Below, piece by piece: positions 17,596-27,375 of a stretch of 64,000 bases of DNA (position 1 is the stretch's first letter; every line of letters starts with the position of its first letter). Under the pieces are notes generated by a model, which was given only the letters and a program-made list of their open reading frames with translations, ran no database searches and had not been told where the DNA came from. Source of the stretch: Anaerolineae bacterium (lineage in GTDB: Bacteria; Chloroflexota; Anaerolineae; Aggregatilineales; UBA2796); NCBI GenBank assembly GCA_019637555.1, contig JAHBVK010000013.1:54583-118582 (forward strand). The letters run 5' to 3'. Position numbers and translations under genes: made by a program.

Positions 17596-18756
17596 TTACG
17601 CCTGCTGCTTTTCGCGGTTGTTTTCTTCTACCAGATCAACGAACTCATCGAATAGTGTCAGTGCATCGTGCGGACCGGGCGCGGCTTCGGGGTGATACTG
17701 CACGCTGAATGCCCTGAGTTTTTGCGAACGTAAGCCCTCGATGCAGTTGTCGTTGAGGTTGATCCGCGTCACTTCGACATCTTCCGGCAGCGTCCCCGGT
17801 GTGACGGCAAACCCGTGATTGTGTACCGTGATCGTCACCGCCGCACTGTCGGGATCGATCACGGGCTGGTTGCCGCCGCGATGACCGAACAGCAGCTTAT
17901 GTGTCTTACCACCGATCGCCAAGCCGATCAACTGATGTCCTAGGCAGATGCCGAACATCGGCACGGTGCCGATCAAATCGTGGATCGTGTCAATGGCATA
18001 AGTCACCGCCGCCGGATCGCCCGGACCGTTGGACAGAAACACGCCATCGGGATGCATCGCCCGCACCTGCTCCGCCGTTGTTGTGGCAGGAACAATAGTC
18101 ACGCGGAAACCGCGAGAAGTCAGCAAGCGCAGGATGTTGTGCTTGATACCAAAGTCGAAAGCCACAATATGACCACGCGGCTGCGCTGACCCGTTGTGAT
18201 TGTGACCTTCGGGGCTGTGTTCATACCATTCGGCGCTGGTCGATTCTTCCCATATATACGGCTTGTCGGTGGTCACTTCGCGCACCAGATCGAGACCGTC
18301 CATGCCCGACCATTCCTGCGCCATCTTGACCAATGCATCGGTATCTTCTGCCGCTGCACCGGTGGCGATCACGCCGCGCATCACGCCACGCACCCTCAGA
18401 TGACGCACCAGAGCGCGAGTCTCGACATCTGCAACGCCAATGATGCCTTGCTTCCTCAGGTAATCATCTAGCGTTTCCGTGCTGCGCCAATTGCTGACCA
18501 ATGGACTGAGCGAACGCACCACGAATCCCGCCACCCAGACGCGTTCAGATTCGGGGTCTTCGGTGTTGATGCCAACGTTACCGACATGGGAAACAGTGGA
18601 GACGACGATCTGACGATGATAAGACGGATCGGTGAGCAGTTCCTGATAGCCCGTCATCGAGGTATTGAATACAACTTCACCCACCTGTACCCCTTCCGCG
18701 CCAAAGCCGACGCCGGGGTAAAGGCTGCCATCTTCCAGAGCGATAATCCCGCGCAC
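17596..18756 (-). CDS. carA: Carbamoyl-phosphate synthase small subunit
   Basis: 386 residues, the usual CarA length. It hydrolyses glutamine and passes ammonia to CarB for arginine and pyrimidine synthesis. The N-terminal CPSase domain begins with G-I-I-A-L-E-D-G-S-L-Y-P-G and has V-F-N-T-S-M-T-G-Y-Q-E. The C-terminal class-I glutaminase has the nucleophile Cys in P-M-F-G-I-C-L-G-H-Q and the His-Glu pair in VQYHPEAAPGPHD. carB is not adjacent, and no pyr or arg gene flanks it. Confidence 0.97.
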   Translation of the reverse strand: MRGIIALEDGSLYPGVGFGAEGVQVGEVVFNTSMTGYQELLTDPSYHRQIVVSTVSHVGNVGINTEDPESERVWVAGFVVRSLSPLVSNWRSTETLDDYLRKQGIIGVADVETRALVRHLRVRGVMRGVIATGAAAEDTDALVKMAQEWSGMDGLDLVREVTTDKPYIWEESTSAEWYEHSPEGHNHNGSAQPRGHIVAFDFGIKHNILRLLTSRGFRVTIVPATTTAEQVRAMHPDGVFLSNGPGDPAAVTYAIDTIHDLIGTVPMFGICLGHQLIGLAIGGKTHKLLFGHRGGNQPVIDPDSAAVTITVHNHGFAVTPGTLPEDVEVTRINLNDNCIEGLRSQKLRAFSVQYHPEAAPGPHDALTLFDEFVDLVEENNREKQQA

Positions 18757-19019
18757 TTCGTGAACTCCACCTTAAACCTGACAAACTGATGTTGTGATTG
18801 TAGCGGAAGATAGGGCTGATGAGTATTGTGAACTGTGCCTCTCTTGTTATAGCAGTAGCGGATTAGAGATAACAGTAAAATCGGTTGTAAAAAGGTTAGA
18901 ATTTGGTTTATAGATAAAGAGTCATAAAAATCCATGTTGAGCAGAAAACAGCCCTTTTTAGAACAGGCTTTCTATGGTAAAATTTCTAACCCACTCAAGC
19001 ATAAAAAGGGTTGATCCTG

Positions 19020-21158
19020 ATGCTGAGATCAAGCGACGATGTGCGGCTGGACTCGAAAGTATTTCTAGAAGGTCCAGCGGGTACTGGCAAGACCACCTAC
19101 TCCATTGGCTATTTACTGAAACTCCTCGAACAGGGAGTATCTCCAGATCGCATTTTAGTGTTAGTGCCGCAAATCACTTTGGGGCGTCCCTATCAACTGG
19201 CGGTACATGAGTCGGAAGCACGCGGCGGCAGTCTGACCATCCAGACCATCGCGGGCATCGCGCGGAAGATGGTCGAACTGTACTGGCCCGTGATCGCCGC
19301 GCCGATGGGCTTCAGCAATCCCAACAGCGAACCGACATTCCTCAATATCGAAACGGCACAATATTACATGGCGCGGATGGCGCTGCCTGCCATCGAATCA
19401 GGCGTGTTCGCGGATATTTCGCTGCCGCCGCCACGCATCATGTCGCAAGTGCTGGATAACCTCAACCGTGCGGCGCTGTTGCGCTTCCCATTGGATGAAG
19501 TGATGCAGCGGTTGACGCTGGCTTGGGGTGATGAACGGCAGTCCACCCGTCCGCAGATTTACGAAGCGGCGGGCGAATTGGCAACACAATTTCGCAGCTA
19601 CTGTCTGGAGCACAACCTACTGGACTTCTCGCTGATGATCGAGTGCCTCAACCATTTCATCACTGATCATCCGCGCTATGCGACGCAGTTCGTGCGTCAC
19701 TACGATTTCCTGATCGCGGACAACCTTGAGGAGATGAACCAGACGGCATTGGATTTCGTTCAGTGGGCGCTGCCGCAACTGCGCGGTGGTCTGCTGATCT
19801 TCGATCATGAGGCGGGCTATCGTCTGTTCTTGGGTGCGACTGGTGACAATGCCTACGATTTATCGCGCTTGTGTGAGCAAACGAAAGTATTCTCGCAATC
19901 GCTGGTCAACGCGCCGGAACTCAAGGAATTGAGCGACGCTTTCCGGCGGCGTTTGGGTCCAATCTTCGAGCCGCAGCCAGCCAACGACGGATCGACTCCC
20001 GAACCGAGTCAGGCGTTCAGCTTTGAATTCAACCGCTACTACCCGCAAATGCTGCATTGGGTGGCGGATCAGATCATTGATCTGGTCAACAACAAAGGCG
20101 TACCACCGCGCGAGATCGCCGTGCTTGCGCCCTATCTGAACGATTCCCTGCGTTTCACTTTGAGCTATGAACTGGAACGTGCAGGTATTCCCACGATCTC
20201 GCACCGTCCCTCACGGTCACTACGCGACGAACCCGCCACGCGGACGCTGATCACGTTGGCGCTGCTGGCGCATCCTGATTGGGAAATGCTGCCCGCGCCT
20301 ATCGACGTTGCTGATGCGTTGTCGCAGAGCATTTCCGGACTTGATCCGGTGCGGGCGCGGCTGCTGACCAGCATTGTGTATCGTCAGAATAGCGGCGAGT
20401 TAGGCGCGTTTGCGGGGATCAACGAGGAGATGCGAGCGCGGCTGACCTATCTGCTGGGCGAACGCTACGAAGTGCTGCGATCATGGTTGATGGCTTACCG
20501 CGCACAGACTGAGGTGCAAGGCGCTGAACCGCTGGATCACTTTTTGAGCCGCTTGTTCGGTGAAGTGCTGTCGCAGCCCGGATTCGGCTTCCACTCTAAT
20601 ATGGAGGCGGGCAGGATCGCCGCACAGTTGATCAACTCGGCGGAAACATTTCGCCGCACATTGTATCCAAACGAGGAAGCAGATTGGTTGGATGCAGGTA
20701 AAGAGTATATGACCATCTTGCAGCAGCGGTTAGTCTCGGCACTGTTCGTACAGAACTGGCATGAGGAAAACAGCGATGCGGTGTTCCTCGCACCTGCCTT
20801 TACCTTCCTGATGCGTAACCGTGTGGTCGATTACCAATTCTGGCTAGATGTCGGCAGCAGTTCATGGTCGGAACGGTTGGAGCAGCCGCTGACGCAGCCT
20901 TACGTGCTGCAACCCGATTATCCCCGCGAGATGGTCTGGACGGACGAAATGGAAACTGATGCCGAGCGCGATCTGACGTACCGCGTCGTAATGGGGCTGA
21001 CACGGCGCTGTCGCAAGCATCTGTATCTGGGCATCTCCGACTTGGGTGAAAGCGGATTTGAGGCACGCGGATTACTGCTGCGTACCTTTCAGGGCATCCT
21101 ACAGGGATCGCAAGCTGGTGCTGACACTTCCGGTACACAAGTTGAATCTGAGGCGTAA
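19020..21158 (+). CDS. UvrD/AddB-like SF1 helicase subunit
   Basis: 712 residues. The ATG at 19020 is 9 bases after AAGGG, and a TTG at 19011 is a poorer alternative. Walker A GPAGTGKTT lies near residue 20. The expected D-E-x-Q motif II is degenerate (D-F-L-I-A-D-N-L-E-E-M-N). Motif VI-like V-M-G-L-T-R-R-C-R-K-H-L-Y-L closes the protein. No C-terminal nuclease domain and no iron-sulfur cysteines are present. Nine bases separate it from the next helicase gene, so the two should form a complex like AddAB/AdnAB that processes DNA ends. The start of this chain would be the inactive or scaffold subunit. Confidence 0.7.
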   Translation: MLRSSDDVRLDSKVFLEGPAGTGKTTYSIGYLLKLLEQGVSPDRILVLVPQITLGRPYQLAVHESEARGGSLTIQTIAGIARKMVELYWPVIAAPMGFSNPNSEPTFLNIETAQYYMARMALPAIESGVFADISLPPPRIMSQVLDNLNRAALLRFPLDEVMQRLTLAWGDERQSTRPQIYEAAGELATQFRSYCLEHNLLDFSLMIECLNHFITDHPRYATQFVRHYDFLIADNLEEMNQTALDFVQWALPQLRGGLLIFDHEAGYRLFLGATGDNAYDLSRLCEQTKVFSQSLVNAPELKELSDAFRRRLGPIFEPQPANDGSTPEPSQAFSFEFNRYYPQMLHWVADQIIDLVNNKGVPPREIAVLAPYLNDSLRFTLSYELERAGIPTISHRPSRSLRDEPATRTLITLALLAHPDWEMLPAPIDVADALSQSISGLDPVRARLLTSIVYRQNSGELGAFAGINEEMRARLTYLLGERYEVLRSWLMAYRAQTEVQGAEPLDHFLSRLFGEVLSQPGFGFHSNMEAGRIAAQLINSAETFRRTLYPNEEADWLDAGKEYMTILQQRLVSALFVQNWHEENSDAVFLAPAFTFLMRNRVVDYQFWLDVGSSSWSERLEQPLTQPYVLQPDYPREMVWTDEMETDAERDLTYRVVMGLTRRCRKHLYLGISDLGESGFEARGLLLRTFQGILQGSQAGADTSGTQVESEA

Positions 21159-21167
21159 GGAAATCTG

Positions 21168-23471
21168 ATGGCTAAAGCGAACAGATCAGGCAAGACGAGA
21201 AATGCCCGCTTCCGTCAGAATCAGCAGAAGATTCTGAAGTACGAAAAGGGCAAGATGGCGGTATCCGCTGTACCGGGCGCGGGCAAGACCTTCACACTGG
21301 CGCATCTGGCAGCGAAACTGGCGGCAAAAGTGACGGCGGTGCAAGAACGCGACGAACAGGAAGTGCTAGTTGTCACCTTCTCCAACTCCGCAGTAAACAC
21401 ACTAAAGGCGCGCATCGCTGACATTTTGCAGCAAGAGCGCGGCTTGCTGCCTTACGTCGGCTATCGCGTCCGCACGCTGCACGGCTTGGCGCACGACATT
21501 GTGCGCGAACGTCCGGCGCTGGTGGGACTGGCGGAAGATTTCAGGATCGTCGATGAGCGCGTGGCGGAGGCGATGCTGCGCGATGTAGTAGCAGCGTGGT
21601 TGCGTGCATCTGGCGACGATCTGCTGATGCCCTACATCGATCCCGAAACCGAGTCGCAAGACAACATCATGCAGCGGATCAGACGCGAAGAATTGCCGGA
21701 ACTGGCGTTCTCCATCGCCGCCGCGTTCATCCGACAGGCGAAGGATCGTGAATTGACGCCGCAAGTGCTGCGTGAACAGTTCGCCGCCGCCCGCAAACGG
21801 ATTCGCGGACTCGATCTCCCGTTGGTAGCCTTCGGCATTGATGTTTATGAGGCATACGCGCGTAGTTTGTCTTATCGCGGCGCGGTGGACTTCGACGATC
21901 TGGTACGCTTGGCGCTGCTGGCGTTGAACACTGATAAGGATTATCTGGCTCGGTTGCAGAATCGCTGGCAGTACATCCTCGAAGATGAGGCGCAGGACAG
22001 CAGCAAATTGCAAGAGAAGATGCTGCGCTTGCTCTCGGCAGGTAAGAACTGGGTGCGCGTCGGTGATCCGAATCAGGCGATCAATACCACCTTTACGACG
22101 GCAAATCCACAGTTTCTGCGCGATTTTCTGGAAGAAGACGGCGTGAAATCATACACGTTGGCGGAAGCGGGACGATCCGCCGAACCGATTATCGATCTGG
22201 CGAATCGGCTGTTGCATTGGGCGGTGAGGAAGCATCCAGTAGACGAATTACGCAACGCCTTTTACGCGCAGGATATCGTGCCAACCGCCGCCGATGACGC
22301 GCAGGCAAACCCATCCGGGGACGAGTCACGCGTTCACATCACCTATGAACCGGGCAAGGAGATCACGCCGGAGCAAGAGCTGAAGATCGTCGCGAACTCG
22401 CTGGAAAAGTGGCTGCATGATGAAAGCAACGCGACGCGGACGTGTGCGGTACTCGTCCCTGATAACAGTCGCGGGTTCAAATTGGCGGAGGCGCTGCGCG
22501 AACGAGGCTTGCTGTATGAGGAGCTGCTGCGTAGTACCACTTCAACGCGCGATGCGGCAGAAGCTTTATATGCGGTACTGACTTACCTCGCCTCGCCAAC
22601 GGATTATGGTAAACTGGCGGCGCTGTACCGCGATCTGTGGTGGGTTCGCAATCTGGCTGAGAATGGCGGCACAACCGATATGCTGGATGCAGCAATGTCA
22701 GCACTGTCAAAGAATCGCACTGTCGAATCATTTTTGTTTCCCGCAGATATCGATTCACCGTTCGACGCTCTGGACTTGATCACAGAATCAGGTGAACTGC
22801 TTGATGACCTGGAAAACTTCCGGCAGCGCGTGCGACGCTGGCTGACGGCAATCAGCCTGCCTATTGATCAACTGGTGCTGACGATTGGTCAGGATATTTT
22901 CAATCTGCCAACCGACATCGCGCTGACCTACAAGATCGCCCAACTGCTGCGCGGCATGGCGAACAGTAATCCTGATTGGCGGCTGTCGCAGTTCGCAGAG
23001 GAGTTGAAGCTGATCAGCCAGAATCAGCGCCGCTTCATCGGCTTTGATGACGCCGATCAGGGCTACCGACCAGCGACGGGGCGGGTGACTATCGCCACCA
23101 TGCACGCGGCGAAGGGCTTGGAGTGGGATCGCGTATACCTGATGGCGGTCAACAACTACAGCTTCCCCTCAGCACAGGAATATGATCGCTATATCAGCGA
23201 GAGGTGGTATCTGCGCCGGAGCTTGAATCTGGAAGTTGAGGTATTGGCGCAGTTGGAAGCGATCTCAGAGGATAAGCCGTACTTTGAAGGGCAGGCGAGC
23301 ATTCAAGCGCGCATCGACTATTCGGCGGAACGCTTGAGGCTGCTCTACGTCGGCATCACGAGGGCGATGCGCGAGCTGGTGATCACATGGAATACGGGCA
23401 GAGGACGCCAGAAAAGCAGTCCGGCATTGCCATTGGTGGTCCTAGCAGAGACTGTAAGGGTTGTTCCCTAG
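21168..23471 (+). CDS. UvrD/Rep-family ATP-dependent DNA helicase
   Basis: 767 residues. Motifs in order: Q-motif region FRQNQQKIL, Walker A V-P-G-A-G-K-T-F, VVTFSNSAVNTLKAR (Ia), D-F-D-D-L-V-R, motif II I-L-E-D-E-A-Q-D-S, III V-G-D-P-N-Q-A-I, V ATMHAAKGLEWDRVYLM, VI RLLYVGITRAMREL. All core SF1A motifs are intact, so it should unwind DNA 3' to 5'. No nuclease domain is fused, unlike AddA. The RecB-family nuclease at 26.1 kb may supply that activity. It sits in an operon with the preceding helicase-like gene. Confidence 0.88.
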   Translation: MAKANRSGKTRNARFRQNQQKILKYEKGKMAVSAVPGAGKTFTLAHLAAKLAAKVTAVQERDEQEVLVVTFSNSAVNTLKARIADILQQERGLLPYVGYRVRTLHGLAHDIVRERPALVGLAEDFRIVDERVAEAMLRDVVAAWLRASGDDLLMPYIDPETESQDNIMQRIRREELPELAFSIAAAFIRQAKDRELTPQVLREQFAAARKRIRGLDLPLVAFGIDVYEAYARSLSYRGAVDFDDLVRLALLALNTDKDYLARLQNRWQYILEDEAQDSSKLQEKMLRLLSAGKNWVRVGDPNQAINTTFTTANPQFLRDFLEEDGVKSYTLAEAGRSAEPIIDLANRLLHWAVRKHPVDELRNAFYAQDIVPTAADDAQANPSGDESRVHITYEPGKEITPEQELKIVANSLEKWLHDESNATRTCAVLVPDNSRGFKLAEALRERGLLYEELLRSTTSTRDAAEALYAVLTYLASPTDYGKLAALYRDLWWVRNLAENGGTTDMLDAAMSALSKNRTVESFLFPADIDSPFDALDLITESGELLDDLENFRQRVRRWLTAISLPIDQLVLTIGQDIFNLPTDIALTYKIAQLLRGMANSNPDWRLSQFAEELKLISQNQRRFIGFDDADQGYRPATGRVTIATMHAAKGLEWDRVYLMAVNNYSFPSAQEYDRYISERWYLRRSLNLEVEVLAQLEAISEDKPYFEGQASIQARIDYSAERLRLLYVGITRAMRELVITWNTGRGRQKSSPALPLVVLAETVRVVP

Positions 23472-23491
23472 CTTCATTCCTATTGATCAAT

Positions 23492-23525
23492 CTTGCCACC
23501 CTAGATGCTAATCTAGGGTGGCAAG
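23492..23525. terminator. Bidirectional intrinsic terminator
   Basis: Perfect 15-bp inverted repeat with a 4-base loop, between the convergent helicase gene (+) and the PD40 protein gene (-). Confidence 0.8.
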
Positions 23526-23538
23526 AAAATACCCATGC

Positions 23539-25845
23539 TTACTTGGGCAACGTACCGTTGTACAGCGTGATCTTGTCAATGCTGAGTTGTATGCGCGAGG
23601 AATTATCATTCTCGCCGCGCCCAACAGCGAATCCTATCGTGCCGTGCCAGTCGGTTGGCTGCTCGCAAGTAGCTATTGACTGCTTATCGATGGATAATTC
23701 AATCGACTCTTCTTTTACATCCAGCCGAAGTTGGTGTCGTTTGCCATCAAAGACGTTGACGAGCGTGAACGTTCGATTGGCACAGTTTGGTGTGATCGAA
23801 GACTTGGTGCTTCTACCGTACTGAACCATCCAACGTTGATTGAAGGGACTGTAAAAGAATGTGTAGTGTGCTGCGAATTGCGACTGAACTCCCCACATCG
23901 CGCCGACATAACATTCACCCAGACCGCCTGAGCATGAGCCATTGTTCACGTCTAGGAGCAAGGTAAACGGCGCAGTTGGCTGTGGGGCTTTCGACCAATC
24001 GGTAAAGCCGGGAGCAAAGATCCACCACAGTGGTTGACCTCGCAGGTCGCCCGCATCTACTAAATCAATTGCATAAGCGCCGTTCTGCACTCCCGCTGTG
24101 TTCGGCGGTTCATTGATCGCGCCCCATGCCCCTTGGACAGCACTATCAAGATTATCCTCGTAGATCAATACAGGCTCAGCAGTTGAATCGGAAGTACTGC
24201 CGCTGTCATTATCATTGTCTTTGTTGGAATTATCATTAGTTCCGCCGAGCGTGTTGTCTTTCTTATCACCAGAATCCTTTTTGTCGTCGCCGTCGTTGTC
24301 CTGCTTATCCGTTGACTTGCCTCCCGCAGATTTAGCAACCCAACTGATCGCACGCACACCCATAGCGCTGCGTGCCCGCCCTTCTCTGATTTCAGGGATC
24401 GCGAATGAAATCGGCTTTGCAAGTTGATAATCTTCTTTGCCATCCAGACTAACTGCATAAGCAACCGACTCAGGGCGTTCTTGTGAAATGTACGCGATCC
24501 ACTGTCCATCCGGCGACCACGTCTCTACACAGCTATCTACCGAGTTATCCACCAGACGGCGCACCTTAGAACCATCTGCCTGCATCACATAGACCTGACT
24601 GAAGTAGGAGCCGTCGCTGAATTTCCCTACTCGATCTCGATCCGAGCAGAAGGCGATGTACTTACCATCGGGCGAAAAGACCGCGCGGAAGTTTCCGCCC
24701 GCTCCATCAGTTAACTGCTCAAGGTCGCTGCCATCAATGTTCATGCTGAAAATCTGGTAGTCACCACCAGCCCGATCAGAGTGAAAAACAATCCGCTTGC
24801 CATCTGGTGAGAACGAGGGGAAGCGATTTCTGCCGCCTTCAGTAGTCAATTGTTTTTGCTTTTTAGTGGTTAAATCCATCAGCATAATCTCGTATGCTCT
24901 GCCCAATCCGCGATTAGTGTGGAATACCACCAACTTTCCATCCGGTGAAAAGGAAGCACCAGCATATTCTTCGTTTTGCTGCACTTCTTCTTGTTTGGAG
25001 AGATAGAAATTAAGGTTAGCCGCAGTTCCTTGAGCGTTAGGCAATAGGTCGTAGAGTGCTAACCATGAGCGCAAGCCAAAGTCGGTGCTTCCAAAGTTAG
25101 CGGCTTCCACCGTCAGCAATTGTTTCCCATCGGGGGTCAAGACAGGCGAAAAGCGATCTCCGATTAACGTTCGGTTGAAGGTGACGTAACTCAGTTCCCA
25201 AGTATCGCCATCCAGTAGGTAAGTGCTATTTAATTCATTGCCAATACCCAGTTGCAAAGCTAGCGTTGTGCCTTGCAAAGCTGCTAGCAAATTCGGATTG
25301 ACACCCGACATCACATTGCGGGTAGGTCCTTTGTACCCGGTAGGCACATACCAGATGCGGAAATATTGGATACTAGTGCTATCAAAGAGCATCAATTTGC
25401 GACGCGCAGTGACTGTCAGTGTATAGTCTCCTGCTTCCAGTTCGTAAGTCGCATATACGGAATCACCTGCTGGAAATCCGGGGCTAGTTTCTGTTGGAGT
25501 GAAGAAGCGACGGTTATCTCCCGTAGGCTTAAGCTCAAAAAGACATCTTGACGAACAGTTCATTAATTCCGTGTGGATGGTGATCTCCATCGCCGCATCC
25601 AAGGTGATTTGGAATTGGTTCTCCAGCGCATCGTCAAGCTTAGGAATTTCAAATATGAGGGTCGGATAGAGTTGTCTTGCGCTCTGAGCTGTTGAGACGG
25701 GTATGGTCGGGGTGGCGAATAAACCTAGTGTCAGTGCTAATGCACAGATAAGAATCAACAGAATTCGACTAAAGTTCCGCAAGCGAAATGCTCCTTGAAT
25801 GTATCTGGGAAATGTCGGGCGAGAGGTAGTTCTGATACTATACAA
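23539..25845 (-). CDS. Secreted PD40 (TolB-like) beta-propeller protein with C-terminal jelly-roll domain
   Basis: 768 residues. An N-terminal signal or anchor segment (ILLILICALALTLGLFA, about residues 27-45) is followed by an A-Q-S-A-R junction. The central part has at least four PD40 blades of the form F-S-P-D-G-K-x-I-x-F-x-S-D-R. Then comes an Asp/Lys/Asn-rich linker (about 520-565) and a C-terminal domain of about 190 residues with four Cys that resembles LamG-type beta-sandwich domains. It is an extracytoplasmic protein, perhaps binding polymers. It lies on the opposite strand between the helicases and the nuclease gene and is probably unrelated to them. Confidence 0.8.
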   Translation of the reverse strand: MYSIRTTSRPTFPRYIQGAFRLRNFSRILLILICALALTLGLFATPTIPVSTAQSARQLYPTLIFEIPKLDDALENQFQITLDAAMEITIHTELMNCSSRCLFELKPTGDNRRFFTPTETSPGFPAGDSVYATYELEAGDYTLTVTARRKLMLFDSTSIQYFRIWYVPTGYKGPTRNVMSGVNPNLLAALQGTTLALQLGIGNELNSTYLLDGDTWELSYVTFNRTLIGDRFSPVLTPDGKQLLTVEAANFGSTDFGLRSWLALYDLLPNAQGTAANLNFYLSKQEEVQQNEEYAGASFSPDGKLVVFHTNRGLGRAYEIMLMDLTTKKQKQLTTEGGRNRFPSFSPDGKRIVFHSDRAGGDYQIFSMNIDGSDLEQLTDGAGGNFRAVFSPDGKYIAFCSDRDRVGKFSDGSYFSQVYVMQADGSKVRRLVDNSVDSCVETWSPDGQWIAYISQERPESVAYAVSLDGKEDYQLAKPISFAIPEIREGRARSAMGVRAISWVAKSAGGKSTDKQDNDGDDKKDSGDKKDNTLGGTNDNSNKDNDNDSGSTSDSTAEPVLIYEDNLDSAVQGAWGAINEPPNTAGVQNGAYAIDLVDAGDLRGQPLWWIFAPGFTDWSKAPQPTAPFTLLLDVNNGSCSGGLGECYVGAMWGVQSQFAAHYTFFYSPFNQRWMVQYGRSTKSSITPNCANRTFTLVNVFDGKRHQLRLDVKEESIELSIDKQSIATCEQPTDWHGTIGFAVGRGENDNSSRIQLSIDKITLYNGTLPK

Positions 25846-26070
25846 AAGTAGGTAGGCAGAAAATATGGGTCACATAACAAAATCGGCGTACCGCAGAATG
25901 GAACACACGGAATGACCCTCTATTCAACGGGGTTTAGCTAGTAATAATGCCTGAAATACGGATAATTCATGACTGATCAGCAGAGTTGCCAATCTGATTA
26001 AAAGAAACTGCTGGAATCAGCATTATTTTCGGTGTGCGTTCACAGAAATTGCGATTGAGTATCTATTACC

Positions 26071-26871
26071 GTGTCCAATACGAAGTTTCCTCCAGCTTTT
26101 CAATTTAGCCAGTCGAGCATCCAAGATTTCGTGGAGTGTCAGCGCCGCTTCCAGCTTCGTTATCTGCTACAACAAGCGTGGCCCGCGCCGATTGCCGAAC
26201 CACTGAATGATTACGAAGCAGCCGAACGGCTTGGCGCCCAGTTTCATTTGCTCGCGCAGCGCTACTATCTTGGTGTGCCAGTACAGCGCGTTGAACCATC
26301 TATGCTGCTGTGGTGGGATGCCTTTTTGCAGCACCAGCCGACGCTACCCGGAGTAGAACGCCTTCCAGAAGTTCTCACCTCCGCCGTGATGGCTGGACAG
26401 CGCATTACGGCAGCATTCGATCTACTGACATATGCATCAAACGGCGAGGTGGTGATCGTGGATTGGAAAACGTCGCGCCACCGCCCCAAGCGCGAGTGGC
26501 TAGATCGACGCTGGCAGACGATCCTGTATCCGCTTCTGCTAGTAGAAACGGCAGAGCAGTTGATTGGCTTGGAAGTGCAGCCGGAACAAGTAAAGATGCT
26601 GTACTGGTTCGCTAACTTCCCGACAGAGCCAAAGATATTTGACTACTCGACGGAGCGGTATCAGCAAGATAAAGCCAAGCTAGAAGAAATCTTAGCGCAG
26701 ATCGGCAGCATTGATCAGGAAATATGGACGCTGACGGAAGATCGGCGGAAGTGCAGGCTGTGCCAGTACCGCTCACTGTGTGATCGGGGCAGAGAAGCAG
26801 GCGGAGTCGAGGAACTTGAGTTAGATCCTAATGTGGAGTTAAATGAAAGCGACGAGACTTTCGTACTCTAA
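26071..26871 (+). CDS. RecB-family PD-(D/E)XK nuclease with predicted Fe-S cysteines
   Basis: 266 residues, GTG start. It begins Q-S-S-I-Q-D-F-V-E-C-Q-R-R-F-Q-L-R-Y, the usual entry to a RecB/Cas4/AddB nuclease domain. A His follows (F-H-L-L-A-Q-R-Y), then the core VVIVDWKTSR (D-x-K) and Q-T-I-L-Y-P-L-L. One Cys at about 23 and three near the end (C-R-L-C-x5-C) match the four-Cys iron-sulfur staple of AddB and Cas4. It probably gives nuclease function to the two helicases at 19-23.5 kb. The alternative is an independent Cas4-like exonuclease. No cas genes are present. Confidence 0.8.
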   Translation: MSNTKFPPAFQFSQSSIQDFVECQRRFQLRYLLQQAWPAPIAEPLNDYEAAERLGAQFHLLAQRYYLGVPVQRVEPSMLLWWDAFLQHQPTLPGVERLPEVLTSAVMAGQRITAAFDLLTYASNGEVVIVDWKTSRHRPKREWLDRRWQTILYPLLLVETAEQLIGLEVQPEQVKMLYWFANFPTEPKIFDYSTERYQQDKAKLEEILAQIGSIDQEIWTLTEDRRKCRLCQYRSLCDRGREAGGVEELELDPNVELNESDETFVL

Positions 26872-26888
26872 TTGAAATTAGTAGCAAA

Positions 26889-27365
26889 GTGAAGCTTCGC
26901 AGAAAAACTATTGTCAGGATATTCGCAGTTAGCAGTGCTGCATTACTCTGTGTAGGAGTTTGCTATATTGCATTCCTCTTGGTGGTTGCTCATGCGATGG
27001 GCAATCTATTTAAGGATAACTGTGCGACGGAGACACCTAGTTTTACAGAAACTGTCGCCCGATTTAAATATCCGGCAACCGCTAATATTTTAGAGAAGCG
27101 ATGTTGGGGAATGCAAGGATGGTACGCCTACACTAAATTTGAAATGGCACCAAGCGATCTGCAATCGTTTCTTGACAGGTCGTTGGTACGACCACCGTTG
27201 AGTGGAACTGGTGTACCTTATGATACTGTTCTGCTCGAAGTTTCCAAAACGCTCAAATCATACTTATATGGCAAGCATGAAGAGGTAGAATTTCAGCAAG
27301 ATATATTGATTGATACATCTAATCCTGAAAAATACGTTGTTTATCTCAATGTGTTGGGTGGATAA
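26889..27365 (+). CDS. Small membrane-anchored protein of unknown function
   Basis: 158 residues, GTG start, weak ribosome site. One N-terminal membrane segment (about residues 10-38) is followed by an extracytoplasmic domain with two Cys (D-N-C-A and R-C-W-G) that could pair. No family was recognised. It is placed 17 bases after the nuclease gene and 10 bases before the aldehyde dehydrogenase gene, so it may be co-transcribed with either. Confidence 0.6.
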   Translation: MKLRRKTIVRIFAVSSAALLCVGVCYIAFLLVVAHAMGNLFKDNCATETPSFTETVARFKYPATANILEKRCWGMQGWYAYTKFEMAPSDLQSFLDRSLVRPPLSGTGVPYDTVLLEVSKTLKSYLYGKHEEVEFQQDILIDTSNPEKYVVYLNVLGG

Positions 27366-27375
27366 CTGCTAAGAA

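Noticed and set aside
26071..26871. Cas4 of a CRISPR system
   Set aside because: No CRISPR array or other cas gene in the window. The helicase context favours an AddAB-like role.
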